A stretch of DNA of 64,000 bases, taken from Sphingobacteriaceae bacterium (GTDB taxonomy: Bacteria > Bacteroidota > Bacteroidia > B-17B0 > Aurantibacillaceae). The translations under genes were made by a program, and so were the position numbers. The notes under the pieces were generated by a model. That model was not told the origin of the DNA. It did no database searches and saw only the letters and a program-made list of their open reading frames with translations. Shown in pieces: positions 57,810 to 64,000 of this stretch (its first letter is position 1; every line of letters begins with the position of its first letter). The DNA is taken from contig JADJMM010000003.1 in the NCBI GenBank assembly GCA_016709575.1, forward strand, positions 62,001 to 126,000, read 5' to 3'.

Positions 57810-58791
57810 TATACTCTTAATTTACGCCTATTTTGCCTCTCAAGGACAAACCTTAAAGCCAACACCTCAGTCGGCATTTGAGCCTTTGTTAGAGTTTAAC
57901 ACCCCTTTCATTAAACAGCAAAAAATCAAATCCATCACTTTTGATATTATCGATAAGAAAGATTATGAAGCTCCAATTGACAGAAACCTGGTTCATTTAT
58001 ACGAATTTGATACAACCGGTTTGTTAAAACGTTTCTATTACACCAACATTGTAAAAACTATTGAAAAGGAATATCATTCACAACCCGTTTACCGGAAAAG
58101 ACGATTGGTTAGCAATGGTTCGGTGTATTACAAAAACGAATATGTGTATGATACTATCTCTACAACTTACTTTTACAAAAACAGCAATCTTATTTTAAAG
58201 CGCTACAACGATGGTTCTTATTACGAAAGCAGATACTATAACTATGATGCAAAAAACCGTTTAACAAAAGAGCGACGCGTAAAAGAAACTAACTTGAGTA
58301 GCGATAAAAGCAATTTCATATTAGGAAATCAAACTATTATTAGTGAAGACAGTTTTCAGTATCTCGATGTTACACCACGTCAATTCAAGCAAATTTGTTT
58401 GAATAGTGAAAACAGACCATACAAAGAAATAATTTTCAATACTGATTCACTTGGAAATACCATTTCAAGAAACGAAAGTTACATTGTTGCGTGGATTATT
58501 CAGAATACAACTTACACTTACGATAAAAATCAATTGACCAGTGTCACTTTTAAAGGAAATGCGAATGGTGATGTAGTTTTAAAAACAACTTATTCGCGCG
58601 ACACAATGGATTGTATTTATACAGAGAAACAATATAAGAACGATGTTGAACTAAAAGAAATCAGTTATATCACCGATAGAGTTAACCGGCGGTTAAATTC
58701 ATTTATTATGCGTGATCCCATTAAGAAAAACATGCGCATTGTTAAGTTACTATATGTAACAGATTCTTTATTAGTACAAGAAAAAAGATAA
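57793..58791 (+). CDS. Exported hypothetical protein
   Basis: The 332-residue protein has a signal peptide (MKQLLSILLIYAYFASQGQ). The body has alternating beta-strands with Tyr-rich segments such as YYESRYYNYDAKNRL and KNQLTSVTFKGN, reminiscent of Rhs/YD-like or MORN-like repeats. It starts inside the end of the DUF255 gene, suggesting coupling. No known function. Confidence 0.6.
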   Translation: MKQLLSILLIYAYFASQGQTLKPTPQSAFEPLLEFNTPFIKQQKIKSITFDIIDKKDYEAPIDRNLVHLYEFDTTGLLKRFYYTNIVKTIEKEYHSQPVYRKRRLVSNGSVYYKNEYVYDTISTTYFYKNSNLILKRYNDGSYYESRYYNYDAKNRLTKERRVKETNLSSDKSNFILGNQTIISEDSFQYLDVTPRQFKQICLNSENRPYKEIIFNTDSLGNTISRNESYIVAWIIQNTTYTYDKNQLTSVTFKGNANGDVVLKTTYSRDTMDCIYTEKQYKNDVELKEISYITDRVNRRLNSFIMRDPIKKNMRIVKLLYVTDSLLVQEKR

Positions 58792-58815
58792 ATCTGTCTC
58801 TTTTGACTTCCTGTC

Positions 58816-59973
58816 CTACTCGTCTCTGAAAAACGTTAATTTCCGCATATCAATAATTTGAATGTTGCGGTAATAGAAATTTAAAACATCCGTATAAGAA
58901 TAACCTAATTTTGTCATACGCATAGCGCCTTCTTGCGACATACCTAAACTGTGCCCGTAACCTTTTCCTTCAAAAATAACTGAATCACCTTCTTTTGAAA
59001 TATTAAAATAAGTGGATTTTAATTGTAAATCCTGACGAACATTTTTAAGTGGCACTTTAATGTTACTTGCTTCTAAATAAATTTTGCGGCTATCTTGCTT
59101 AAAGTTTAATGCCAATTCTTTTGCATTCGGTTCATCAATTGGATATTTGTGTTTCAATTTCAAATAGCTTAGCCAATCCTCAGCTAACATTTTACGTTCC
59201 CATTTATAATTGGGCATCTTGGTACTAAATGTATCGTTCACGCTGCGTAAATAAGATGTACGCGTGCCCCAAACATCTTCAGAGTTGGCTGTTTGTCCGC
59301 CACTATTACTGTGAAACGCTGCTACAATTAAATTTAAATTTTCATCTACAACAACTTTCCCTTTTGTATCCAACACCATTTCAGTAATACCTTCAAAACG
59401 GGGTTTTCCATAATAGGCTTGACAATGCACTTGATCACACAACGAAAAATTCTCAGCTAAATGTTTGTTCACATGCGCTAAAGCAAATGTGCGAGCTAAA
59501 ATAGCTTGTACTTTATAAAATTCGGGTGTTGAACGTGTGCCTGATTCTGCTTCAACAACACCCGCTATATAATTATCCAGCTTTACTTCATTAAGTAGTT
59601 TCAAATTTCCGGCTTCATTACTTACAATATAATTATCGGGATAAATACGTTGTTTGCGATCGGGCGACACTAATTTCAATTTCATTTCTCCACCTGTTGC
59701 TTCATCTACCATTCTCACAGTTTTAAAACGACCATAAACAGTTTCGAAAGATTTTACCTCAACACTATCATTAACTGCGGTAAGCTTCAACATGGTGGTG
59801 GCGTTGCTTTTTAAAATTGGTTTTTCATCACCAATCACATTGTAAGTTGATTTCTCTACCGAAAAAGTAGCGGCTTCAATTTTTAAATGAGCAAATACTT
59901 TTATGTAAACAATATCCTGACTAAACGCAAAAGCATTTATTAAGCAGAATATTAACAGAACGAATTTCTTCAT
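58816..59973 (-). CDS. SpoIID/LytB-domain protein
   Basis: The 385-residue protein has a signal peptide (MKKFVLLIFCLINAFAFS). The SpoIID/LytB domain has VEAESGTRSTPEFYKVQAIL, ARTFALAHVNKH, and GKGYGHSLGMSQEGAMRM near the end. SpoIID enzymes are lytic transglycosylases that cut stripped peptidoglycan. The catalytic Glu is present in VVEAESG. The gene overlaps lpxB by 4 bases. Confidence 0.9.
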   Translation of the reverse strand: MKKFVLLIFCLINAFAFSQDIVYIKVFAHLKIEAATFSVEKSTYNVIGDEKPILKSNATTMLKLTAVNDSVEVKSFETVYGRFKTVRMVDEATGGEMKLKLVSPDRKQRIYPDNYIVSNEAGNLKLLNEVKLDNYIAGVVEAESGTRSTPEFYKVQAILARTFALAHVNKHLAENFSLCDQVHCQAYYGKPRFEGITEMVLDTKGKVVVDENLNLIVAAFHSNSGGQTANSEDVWGTRTSYLRSVNDTFSTKMPNYKWERKMLAEDWLSYLKLKHKYPIDEPNAKELALNFKQDSRKIYLEASNIKVPLKNVRQDLQLKSTYFNISKEGDSVIFEGKGYGHSLGMSQEGAMRMTKLGYSYTDVLNFYYRNIQIIDMRKLTFFRDE

Positions 59974-61103
59974 GATTTATTTTTTAAATATTCGTACATA
60001 GAAACGGCGATTCTTTTTGAAGCACCTACTCCACCTAATTTTGTTTTTAATTCTTTGTAATCGTTGATAATATTTTCACGGTATTGATTATCATTTAATA
60101 ATCTATTCAACTCATTAGAAATATTTTCAACCGTCATATCTTGTTGAATTAATTCCTTAACAATTTCTCTGTCCATAATTAAATTCACCAAGGAAATATA
60201 TTTTAAATCTTTGTTCACTACTTGTCTTGCAATCCATAACGACAAACCACCGGCTTTGTAACAAACTACTTCAGGTAATTCAAATAAAGCAGCTTCTAAA
60301 GTTGATGTACCTGATTTAATTACACCGGCCCTTGAATATTGCATTAACTCATAAGTTTGATCATAGACAACTTTAAATCCTTTGTCAGTTGCCTTTTTGT
60401 ACATTTCTTTAGGAATGTTACTCGTTCCTCCAATTACAAATTCGTAATCTTTAAAGCGGTCTTTAAATTGCAGCATAATATCAAACATGCGTTCTAATTC
60501 TTGCTTACGGCTACCGGGTAAAACAGCAATGAGTGGCTTTTCGGAAAGATGATTTTGTTTGATAAAATCTTCTTTACTCAACAACGTTTTTTTTCTTTCT
60601 TCAATAGCATCCAATAACGGATGACCAACAAACTCCGCGTGTGTATCATACTTTTTATAGAACGGTGGTTCGAAAGGGAGAATAACATACATCGCATCCA
60701 CATATTCTTTTATGATTTTCACTCTTCCTTCTTTCCATGCCCATACAGTTGGGGAAATATAATAGAATACTTTAAATCCATTTTCTTTAGCCCATTTTGC
60801 CATTCGTAAATTAAAGCCTGGATAATCTACCAAAATAACTACATCGGGTTTATAATCGAGAATATCTTGCTTTACAATTTTGAAATTAGTTTTAATCTTG
60901 CCTAAATTTTTTGCCACATCCACAAATCCCATAAAGGCCATTTTCTCGATGTGAATTGTTGGTTTACGATTGGCGACTTTATTCATTAAATCACCACCCA
61001 AGAATTTATACTCGGCATTTTTATCCAATAGATTTAACTCCTTCATGAAATTGGAGGCGTGTAAATCGCCCGAAGGCTCACCGGCTATGATATAATATTT
61101 CAA
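59970..61103 (-). CDS. lpxB: Lipid-A-disaccharide synthase
   Basis: LpxB joins UDP-2,3-diacylglucosamine and lipid X to make the lipid A disaccharide. The 377-residue GT19 protein has AGEPSGDLHAS at the N-terminus, YYISPTVWAWKEGRVK, LPFEPPFYKKY, LPGSRKQELERM and KSGTSTLEAALF, all family signatures. It shows that the organism makes lipid A. It is followed by SpoIID/LytB and preceded by a small membrane protein gene and surE. Confidence 0.96.
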   Translation of the reverse strand: MKYYIIAGEPSGDLHASNFMKELNLLDKNAEYKFLGGDLMNKVANRKPTIHIEKMAFMGFVDVAKNLGKIKTNFKIVKQDILDYKPDVVILVDYPGFNLRMAKWAKENGFKVFYYISPTVWAWKEGRVKIIKEYVDAMYVILPFEPPFYKKYDTHAEFVGHPLLDAIEERKKTLLSKEDFIKQNHLSEKPLIAVLPGSRKQELERMFDIMLQFKDRFKDYEFVIGGTSNIPKEMYKKATDKGFKVVYDQTYELMQYSRAGVIKSGTSTLEAALFELPEVVCYKAGGLSLWIARQVVNKDLKYISLVNLIMDREIVKELIQQDMTVENISNELNRLLNDNQYRENIINDYKELKTKLGGVGASKRIAVSMYEYLKNKS

Positions 61104-61106
61104 ATT

Positions 61107-61427
61107 CTAATAAGCGATGGTTTGTTCATGAAAATACATTACATAAAAAACTAATCCCACATATAACAACACACTTAAAATAATTCCCTTGGTGGCTTTA
61201 TTCATGTGTTTATTTAACATGAAATAAAAAATAAGCAAATTACTTAAAGCGCAAATTTTTATAACATTACTTAATAATTGTCCGAACATTAAATATTTTA
61301 TAAACCTCACCGGGAAATCCATATAGCTATGCAAGAATAACCAATAACAGAAAAAACAAAACATAGGAAATAAAATTCCGATGGCAAGTCCTTTCCAAAA
61401 ACTATCTAATTTTTCTGTCCAACTCAT
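61107..61427 (-). CDS. Small membrane protein between surE and lpxB
   Basis: The 106-residue protein has about three membrane helices (GILFPMFCFFCYWLFLHSYM, LSNLLIFYFMLNKHM, IILSVLLYVGLVFYVMYF). It starts MSWTEKLDSFWKGLAIG and overlaps surE by 4 bases; lpxB starts 3 bases after it. The same trio is common in Bacteroidota, so a lipid A-related role is possible but unproven. Confidence 0.7.
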   Translation of the reverse strand: MSWTEKLDSFWKGLAIGILFPMFCFFCYWLFLHSYMDFPVRFIKYLMFGQLLSNVIKICALSNLLIFYFMLNKHMNKATKGIILSVLLYVGLVFYVMYFHEQTIAY

Positions 61428-62191
61428 TGTAATAATTTTTTTAAATGTTCAAGTTCTTTGTGTGCGGTTAAATCGCATTGCGTTGGCACCACAGAAATAT
61501 AGCCGTTAGTCAGCGCCCATTCGTCGGTATCAGTCGACTCCGGTTCAAAATTCACAAACTTACCGGTTAACCAATAGTATGCTCTTCCGTAAGGGTCGTG
61601 ACGTTCATCAAATTCTTCTACCCAATTAGCAGTGGCTTGTCGGCAAACTTTTATGCCCTTTAGTTCGTCTGCTTTTAATTTTGGAATGTTAACGTTTAAA
61701 CAAACACCTTTTGGTAATTTATTTTTTAAAGTTTCAGAAATTATTTTTTCAATTTCTTTTTTTGCTTGCGAGAAATCAGCATCAATACTGTAATCACATA
61801 ACGAAAATCCGATGGCGGGTACACTTTCCAAAGCACCTTCAATAGCGGCGGACATAGTTCCTGAATAAATCACATTGATAGAACTATTGCTGCCGTGATT
61901 AATTCCCGACAAAACTAAATCTGCTTTACGTGGTAAAACTTTATTCACCGCCATCTTCACACAATCAACAGGCGTACCGCTGCAACTGTATTCGAGAGAA
62001 ACATTATGGTAATTTGTTTTTTGAATTCTTAAAGTTGAGTTGATAGTAATGGCATGTCCCATACCTGATTGAGGTTTATCTGGGGCAATAACAGCTACTT
62101 CACCAAATTGTTTTGCAATGGAAACCAAAAACAAAATTCCCGGTGCGCTTATACCATCATCATTCGTTACAAATATTAAAGGTTTTTGCAT
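61424..62191 (-). CDS. surE: 5'/3'-nucleotidase SurE
   Basis: SurE dephosphorylates nucleoside monophosphates using a metal site. The 255-residue protein has FVTNDDGISAPGI (metal Asp-Asp), APDKPQSGMGHAIT, CSGTPVDCVKMAV and LSGINHGSNSSINVIYSGT, all typical. Start MQKPLIFV follows a plain upstream region. Confidence 0.95.
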   Translation of the reverse strand: MQKPLIFVTNDDGISAPGILFLVSIAKQFGEVAVIAPDKPQSGMGHAITINSTLRIQKTNYHNVSLEYSCSGTPVDCVKMAVNKVLPRKADLVLSGINHGSNSSINVIYSGTMSAAIEGALESVPAIGFSLCDYSIDADFSQAKKEIEKIISETLKNKLPKGVCLNVNIPKLKADELKGIKVCRQATANWVEEFDERHDPYGRAYYWLTGKFVNFEPESTDTDEWALTNGYISVVPTQCDLTAHKELEHLKKLLQ

Positions 62192-62293
62192 TTTAAATCG
62201 TCAAACTATAAAGCTAAGTTGTATAACGCTTTAAGTGGAGGCTAACTAATTTAATTACTAATAACGCTTTGTTAATTTATGTTAGTAAAGCCA

Positions 62294-62353
62294 GTCAAAA
62301 AGCCAAGTTTAACCAAGTTTGACAATGGAACATTCTTTTTCGTTGTAATTTTG
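62294..62353 (+). promoter_or_regulatory. Promoter region of the zinc metallopeptidase gene
   Basis: TAATTTTG at 62346-62353 matches the TAnnTTTG -7 element; TTTGAC at 62318-62323 can be the -33 box, 24 bases upstream. CCAAGTTT is repeated at 62303 and 62313, and GTCAAA (62294) mirrors TTTGAC, so an operator may overlap. Confidence 0.45.
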
Positions 62354-62408
62354 TCAGGAAATAGGCAATGGAATATCATTTGCTGTACTAAATTAAAAAA
62401 AGAGAAAT

Positions 62409-63110
62409 ATGTTTGATCCAATGTTATTAGTAATAGGCATAGTATTTATGCTTATTGGCTTAGTGGTAAGTTCGAGATTAAAATCGAAATTTGCCAAGTA
62501 TTCGCAAGAGCGATTATCGAGTGGTTTAAGTGGGAAAGAGATTGCCGAAAAAATGTTGCGCGACTCAGCCATTTACGATGTAAAAGTAGTTTCGGTTGAG
62601 GGACAATTAACCGACCATTACAATCCTTTAACCAAAACTGTAAACTTAAGTAACGATGTTTATCACGGGAGGCATGTGGCCGCAGCTGCAGTTTCGGCTC
62701 ACGAATGTGGGCACGCTGTGCAACACGCTACTGCTTATACTTGGTTAACAATGAGAAGTAAATTAGTGCCGGCAGTACAAATTAGTTCTTCGGCCATGAA
62801 TTTTTTGTCAATAGGAATGTTGTTTTTAGGAGGCATAATGCCGAGCATGGGCAACACATTATTGTTAATTTTCATAGTACTTCAGAGTATTATTACCTTG
62901 TTTAGTATTGTCACTTTACCTGTGGAAGTTGATGCCAGTCAGAGAGCATTAGCTTGGTTAAACAGTGCCGGAATTACCTATAATCAAGAACATGAAGAGG
63001 CGAAAGACGCTTTAAAATGGGCAGCTTATACTTACTTTGTTGGGGCTCTTGCTTCTATTACAACTCCCATATTTTTCATTATGAAATATCTGGGTAATAA
63101 CCGCGATTAA
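62409..63110 (+). CDS. Membrane zinc metallopeptidase (YugP-like)
   Basis: The 233-residue protein has N-terminal and C-terminal membrane helices and the zinc motif HECGH in VSAHECGHAVQHA (about residue 99). The segment GIVTLPVEVDASQRALAWL (with Glu and Asp in place) is the family's second conserved block. Its substrate is unknown. RidA follows after a terminator. Confidence 0.88.
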   Translation: MFDPMLLVIGIVFMLIGLVVSSRLKSKFAKYSQERLSSGLSGKEIAEKMLRDSAIYDVKVVSVEGQLTDHYNPLTKTVNLSNDVYHGRHVAAAAVSAHECGHAVQHATAYTWLTMRSKLVPAVQISSSAMNFLSIGMLFLGGIMPSMGNTLLLIFIVLQSIITLFSIVTLPVEVDASQRALAWLNSAGITYNQEHEEAKDALKWAAYTYFVGALASITTPIFFIMKYLGNNRD

Positions 63111-63128
63111 TACCTTTTCAAAACTTAA

Positions 63129-63160
63129 GAGCCTTCTATCTTTTGATGGAGGGCTTTTTT
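63129..63160 (+). terminator. Terminator after the metallopeptidase gene
   Basis: GCCTTCTATC and GATGGAGGGC pair over 10 bases (two G-U) around TTTT, followed by six T. Confidence 0.8.
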
Positions 63161-63162
63161 AT

Positions 63163-63170
63163 TATATTTG
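63163..63170 (+). promoter_or_regulatory. -7 element for the RidA gene
   Basis: TATATTTG matches TAnnTTTG. A TTG at 63143-63145, within the terminator hairpin, lies 17 bases upstream and can be the -33 box. The ATG of the RidA gene is 23 bases on. Confidence 0.5.
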
Positions 63171-63192
63171 TTTCATATTAAATCAAATTTTT

Positions 63193-63576
63193 ATGAAAAA
63201 AATAGTTCAAACTTCAAACGCTCCGGCTCCAATTGGCCCTTATAATCAGGCAGTTATAGTAGGAGATTCGGTTTATATTTCAGGTACTATTGCTATGGAT
63301 TTACAATCGAAGCAACTCATAAAAACCACTAATATTAAAGAGGAGACCAAGATTGTGATGGATTATATTGGGGCTATTTTGAAAGCTGCTAATATCGAAT
63401 TCGACAATGTTGTAAAAACTACCATTTTCCTTAACGACATGAACAACTTCGTTCATGTGAATGAGGTGTACAGTTCATATTTCAAAAAAGACTTCCCGGC
63501 AAGGGCTACTATCCAGGCTCAAAGGCTACCAAAAGACGCCAATGTTGAAATCAGTATGGAAGCTAAAATCTTTTAA
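63193..63576 (+). CDS. ridA: RidA-family enamine/imine deaminase
   Basis: RidA hydrolyses reactive enamines made by PLP enzymes. The 127-residue protein has APAPIGPYNQAV, VYISGTIAMD and FPARATIQAQRLPKDANVEI; the key Arg is in ARATIQ. The length is exactly typical. It stands alone with its own promoter. Confidence 0.94.
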   Translation: MKKIVQTSNAPAPIGPYNQAVIVGDSVYISGTIAMDLQSKQLIKTTNIKEETKIVMDYIGAILKAANIEFDNVVKTTIFLNDMNNFVHVNEVYSSYFKKDFPARATIQAQRLPKDANVEISMEAKIF

Positions 63577-63663
63577 TAGGGTATTTTAACCGACCAATCA
63601 CAAAAATTTGCAGATTGAAAAAATTTCTTTATTTTTACTTAAAGATATTAACAATTTCAAGCT

Positions 63664-63948
63664 ATGAATATTTTTGTAAGCAACATTAGTTTTAAGGTGA
63701 GAGAACAATCTTTAAAAGAGTTGTTCCAACAGTACGGAGAAGTTTCTAACGTTCGTATTATTAAAGATAAAGAAACTCGCCGTAGTAAAGGTTATGGTTT
63801 TGTTGAAATGCCAAATGATGCTGAAGGAAACGCAGCCATTAACGGTTTAAATGGAAGCGATCATAACGAAAGAACAATTGTAGTAGCCGAAGCGAAAGGC
63901 AAAAGAGAAGCTACTGACACTGCCGGAAACACAACAGAAGAAAATTAA
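63664..63948 (+). CDS. RRM-type RNA-binding protein
   Basis: The 94-residue protein is a single RNA-recognition motif: RNP2 is IFVSNI near the N-terminus and RNP1 is KGYGFVEM at about residues 42-49. A short Glu/Thr-rich tail follows. In Bacteroidota such single-RRM proteins are abundant and often act as global RNA binders. A terminator follows after 23 bases. Confidence 0.93.
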   Translation: MNIFVSNISFKVREQSLKELFQQYGEVSNVRIIKDKETRRSKGYGFVEMPNDAEGNAAINGLNGSDHNERTIVVAEAKGKREATDTAGNTTEEN

Positions 63949-63971
63949 TATATAACAAACTTTACTGAAAG

Positions 63972-64000
63972 GCCGATTCGCAAATGTGAATCGGCTTTTT
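63972..64000 (+). terminator. Terminator after the RRM gene
   Basis: GCCGATTC and GAATCGGC pair over 8 bases around an 8-base loop and are followed by a T run at the window edge. Confidence 0.85.

Noticed and set aside
1..64000. CRISPR arrays, rRNA genes, complete IS elements
   Set aside because: No regularly spaced direct repeats, rRNA sequence or transposase with terminal inverted repeats was seen in the window.

Overview
The window looks like a chromosomal segment of a Bacteroidota bacterium. The DNA is AT-rich. Several promoters show the TAnnTTTG -7 element typical of the phylum. The housekeeping genes include lpxB, surE, rsmI, tsaB, dnaX, panD and corA, so the cell has an outer membrane with lipid A. 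Secreted proteins carry ordinary signal peptides or lipoprotein boxes. I cannot name a genus.

Layout. Bases 1-19,930 are core chromosome: a UbiD-family decarboxylase fragment, a caspase-like secreted protein, dnaX, an M16 protease, a ClC channel, two Na+/H+ antiporters (CPA type and NhaD), a KamA-type radical SAM enzyme divergent from a Crp/Fnr regulator with panD, and a 14-repeat propeller protein ending in a SpoIIE phosphatase. Bases 49,578-64,000 are core chromosome again: corA, rsmI, tsaB, a HlyD-type adaptor, a DUF255 thioredoxin protein, SpoIID/LytB, lpxB, surE, a zinc metallopeptidase, RidA and an RRM protein.

Between them lies a 29.6-kb integrated island (19,974-49,577). It entered the anticodon loop of a host tRNA-Arg(CCT) gene through the 10-bp core TTTCCTAAAC. 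The host gene is now two separated halves. The island carries a complete second tRNA-Arg(CCT), with a different but fully paired anticodon stem, just inside its right end. A tyrosine recombinase sits at the left end. A 21-bp direct repeat lies close inside both ends and probably marks arm-type integrase sites.

The island has three modules. (1) Minus strand, 21.7-32.9 kb: an AAA ATPase with a CxxC hook and a PrrC/RloC-like C-terminus, two proteins with HEPN RNase motifs (RNGLIH and RNIICH), a lipoprotein pair, an SRAP protein and a type IIG restriction-modification enzyme. This reads as a defence block. (2) Plus strand, 33.3-44.5 kb: an 11-gene colinear set that I do not recognise as a described system. 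It contains an ECF-type sigma factor, a membrane coiled-coil protein, a vWA protein, a MORN/LamG/trypsin fusion, three unknown or membrane proteins, a DUF4407 protein and a relative, a membrane transglutaminase-like protein and a DUF350-like protein. The sigma gene and the vWA gene share the upstream motif GGTTACCTTTTC-N11-ATTAATTG. (3) Minus strand, 44.7-49.2 kb: a replication/mobilisation-type module with Toprim, DUF3987 and excisionase-like helix-turn-helix proteins.

Most island genes are broken by frameshifts, nearly always explained by a missing base in a homopolymer, while motifs remain intact across the breaks. The flanks have only three such breaks. This is either decay of the island or poor consensus quality over it, so broken genes are annotated here as whole genes with break positions.
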